From positions 1 to 7,567 of the forward strand of contig JBFLYA010000180.1 of assembly GCA_040757115.1 (NCBI GenBank): a stretch of 7,567 nucleotides of DNA, given 5' to 3'. The notes under the pieces were generated by a model. The model was not told where the DNA came from, searched no databases, and saw only the letters and a list, made by a program, of their open reading frames with translations. A program made the translations under genes and the position numbers. Below, in pieces: positions 6,277 to 7,567 of the stretch. How positions within the stretch are numbered: position 1 is the stretch's first letter; each line of letters begins with the position of its first letter. The DNA comes from a bacterium. Lineage in GTDB: Bacteria; UBA9089; CG2-30-40-21; SBAY01.

Positions 6277-6330
6277 ATTAGAGATTAGCAAGAGTGCAGG
6301 TTCTAATTCACTAATTCTCTAATCTCTAAT
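6277..6330. repeat. 12-bp perfect inverted repeat (hairpin)
   Basis: ATTAGAGATTAG (6277-6288) is the exact reverse complement of CTAATCTCTAAT (6319-6330), with a 30-nt loop. Both arms are built of GAGATTA/TAATCTC words, which continue as direct repeats (GAGATTAGAGATTAG at 6274-6288). No clean T-run follows, so termination is unlikely. It is probably another intergenic repeat word pair. Confidence 0.55.
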
Positions 6331-6396
6331 TAACTATTTTCAGGAAAATCCCCCATTTTATTTTACTGACGCATTACCTCAACCTTTAAATTTTTG

Positions 6397-6425
6397 TTGA
6401 CAAAATACACTTCTTTGTATAAAAT
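6397..6425 (+). promoter_or_regulatory. Strong sigma70-type promoter abutting the lipoprotein start
   Basis: TTGACA (6397-6402, perfect) and TAAAAT (6420-6425, 5 of 6) are separated by 17 bp. An overlapping TATAAA at 6418-6423 is an alternative -10. The predicted start of transcription is 6432-6433, the A of the ATG at 6433. The TTG at 6394 that would extend the reading frame overlaps the promoter and is therefore not a credible start codon. Confidence 0.72.
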
Positions 6426-6432
6426 AATAATA

Positions 6433-7359
6433 ATGAGAAAAAAAGGGATAATTTCATCATTAATTCTATTAATAATATTTATGTGTGGTTGTTTCCAAAA
6501 AGAGAAGAGTATCCTACTCCAATATAAATATCAGTCTGGCGAGATACTTAAATATAAATTCTCTAATATTTCCAAAGGGATAATTACCACAGAGGGATTA
6601 CCAATTTTGGGCACTTCTACTTCCCCCATTGAAGTCCTGATGGAGACAAGCTGTAAATTTACCCAAAAAGTTACAGGAATCGAGGAAGGTGGGGTGGCAA
6701 ATATAGACTTCAGCTATGATTCTTTTGAACAAGATATTAAAACGCCAATCTTCAGCCAAAAACAGGTAAATCCATTTTTTAATCTTCTGGAAGGCAAAAG
6801 TCTTAATATAAAAGTAGGAAAAGATGGTTCTTTGTTAAAACAAATAGGGATAGAAGAGATTCCTGGTCAGATACCAGAAAATATTCAGCAAGAATTGATT
6901 CCAAAATTTAAGGCAGAATGGGAAAAAAATATAGTCACATTAATTGAGAGAAGTTATCAAAGATTCCCATTAGAAGAAATGAAAGTGGGGGATAGTTGGA
7001 TTCGTGAATTAAGTTATAATATTCCATTATTGGGCACGACGCGTGGGAAATTTACCTATACTATTGAAAAATGGACACAAATAAGAGGAATTGAGTGTGT
7101 TCAAGTAGGGATAGAGGCAAACCTGACTGTTAGTGAAAGAGAACCCTTTGTATTCCCACAGGAAATAGACATTTCAAAGGTAACATTTAACGGTGCGGCT
7201 CAAGGCAAAGGGAAAATGATTTTTGCATATCAACAAGGAAGGTTAATGAGTAATGATTTAGAAATGGATGTCAAGATGCAGGTCAATTATAGCCAGCCTG
7301 AAAGAGAATTAAAAATGAATCTGGATTTTAAGACACAAACATTACTCGAACTCGAATAA
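6433..7359 (+). CDS. Lipoprotein of the DUF6263-like kind
   Basis: This is a 308-residue protein of unknown function. Residues 1-19 are a lipoprotein signal (RKK, hydrophobic core, MCG) with the lipidated cysteine at C20. The mature part starts with an ILLQYKYQSGEILKYKF segment (27-43), then beta-strand-rich sequence with a KVGDSW motif (184-189), a pattern I associate with DUF6263-type lipoproteins, whose role is unknown. There are no transmembrane segments beyond the signal, and it is probably anchored facing the periplasm or outer surface. ATG 6433 is chosen over TTG 6394 because a promoter covers 6397-6425 and the signal peptide begins cleanly at 6433. No SD precedes this ATG (only AT-rich triplets). 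It has its own promoter and is separated from the upstream operon by 598 bp of repeats, so it is probably an independent unit. I see no terminator after it. Confidence 0.82.
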   Translation: MRKKGIISSLILLIIFMCGCFQKEKSILLQYKYQSGEILKYKFSNISKGIITTEGLPILGTSTSPIEVLMETSCKFTQKVTGIEEGGVANIDFSYDSFEQDIKTPIFSQKQVNPFFNLLEGKSLNIKVGKDGSLLKQIGIEEIPGQIPENIQQELIPKFKAEWEKNIVTLIERSYQRFPLEEMKVGDSWIRELSYNIPLLGTTRGKFTYTIEKWTQIRGIECVQVGIEANLTVSEREPFVFPQEIDISKVTFNGAAQGKGKMIFAYQQGRLMSNDLEMDVKMQVNYSQPERELKMNLDFKTQTLLELE

Positions 7360-7458
7360 GAAGATTAAGAGTGAAATTTTGGTGGTGTTTTAATCTAGCA
7401 TAAAGGTTAAAATAGTGTATAGGGTTCTGCAAAATAGGATTTCAGGAAGACAACAAAT

Positions 7459-7499
7459 AAATATTAAATATCAAATATTAAATATCAAATATAAATATC
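7459..7499. repeat. 14-bp tandem repeat, three units
   Basis: AAATATTAAATATC occurs at 7459-7472 and 7473-7486. A 13-nt version lacking one T (AAATATAAATATC) occurs at 7487-7499. It runs directly into AAAATGCAAAATTACAAATC (7500-7519), another low-complexity word. It could act as an AT-rich upstream region for the possible gene at 7503, or be a slippage-prone simple repeat. Confidence 0.7.
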
Positions 7500-7502
7500 A
7501 AA

Positions 7503-7567
7503 ATGCAAAATTACAAATCAAATTTCAAAGAGGAAGTAGCAGGGTTTCTCAAAGAGTTGGAGGAATT
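7503..7567 (+). CDS. Possible N-terminus of a gene cut by the window edge
   Basis: From the ATG at 7503, 21 codons stay open to the edge. After MQNYKS the translation is NFKEEVAGFLKELEE. The residue pattern is that of an amphipathic charged helix, which looks coding. No family can be named from 21 residues. No SD precedes the ATG, and the first codons overlap a repetitive AT-rich word, so the true start may lie elsewhere or the ATG may be chance. On the opposite strand an alternative C-terminal tail of 18 codons ending in KFDL, with a stop at 7511-7513, is also open. The plus-strand reading is only mildly preferred. Confidence 0.35.
   Translation, partial: MQNYKSNFKEEVAGFLKELEE

Noticed and set aside
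6394-6432. TTG start giving the lipoprotein 13 extra residues
   Set aside because: The TTG and following bases overlap a strong -35/-10 promoter. The added residues would displace the charged n-region of the lipoprotein signal, and the ATG at 6433 starts cleanly.
7360-7458. Terminator after the lipoprotein gene
   Set aside because: Only short, widely spaced complementary words (such as GATTAA/TTAATC) are present, with no compact GC stem followed by a T-run.

Overview
The window is AT-rich bacterial DNA with three intact protein genes on the plus strand. It also carries two long intergenic stretches packed with short repeats. The proteins point to an uncultured Gram-negative (diderm) bacterium. 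One is a very large exported repeat protein ending in a type IX secretion (T9SS)-like or FlgD-Ig-like C-terminal domain. One is a PorV/PorQ-family outer-membrane barrel protein. One is a lipoprotein. Together with the repeat-word-rich intergenic DNA, this fits candidate phyla known from groundwater and sediment metagenomes (for example the Desantisbacteria/Omnitrophota/WOR-3 kind). That placement is inference, because no marker gene is present.

Layout. Positions 1-529 hold no gene. They contain two imperfect stem-loops, copy A of a 72-bp repeat, a perfect-consensus sigma70-type promoter, and an intrinsic-terminator-like hairpin starting about where that promoter's transcript would begin. Positions 530-4921 encode a 1463-residue secreted protein made of a signal peptide, 10 VCBS/FG-GAP-like repeats, an Ig-like module, 5 more repeats, two more Ig-like modules, a beta-rich domain and a sorting-type C-terminal domain. 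One base after its stop codon, 4923-5834 encodes a 303-residue PorV/PorQ-family protein. The two genes are almost certainly co-transcribed. In characterised T9SS, PorV binds the C-terminal signal of cargo, so a cargo/PorV-like pair is the simplest functional reading.

Positions 5835-6393 are a mosaic of repeat words. They include a truncated GxxExxY-family relic (5936-6085), arrays of a 7-mer in inverted orientation, a 14-bp inverted repeat enclosing both, copy B of the 72-bp repeat, and a 12-bp inverted repeat. A core of the form GTAA(C/G)(T/C)(G/A)TTCA recurs at several of the word boundaries.

A strong promoter (TTGACA, 17 bp, TAAAAT) then ends immediately before the ATG at 6433 of a 308-residue lipoprotein, with no ribosome-binding site. 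The transcript may therefore be leaderless. The window closes with a 14-bp tandem repeat and the possible first 21 codons of a further gene. No tRNA, rRNA, CRISPR array, transposase or phage gene was seen.
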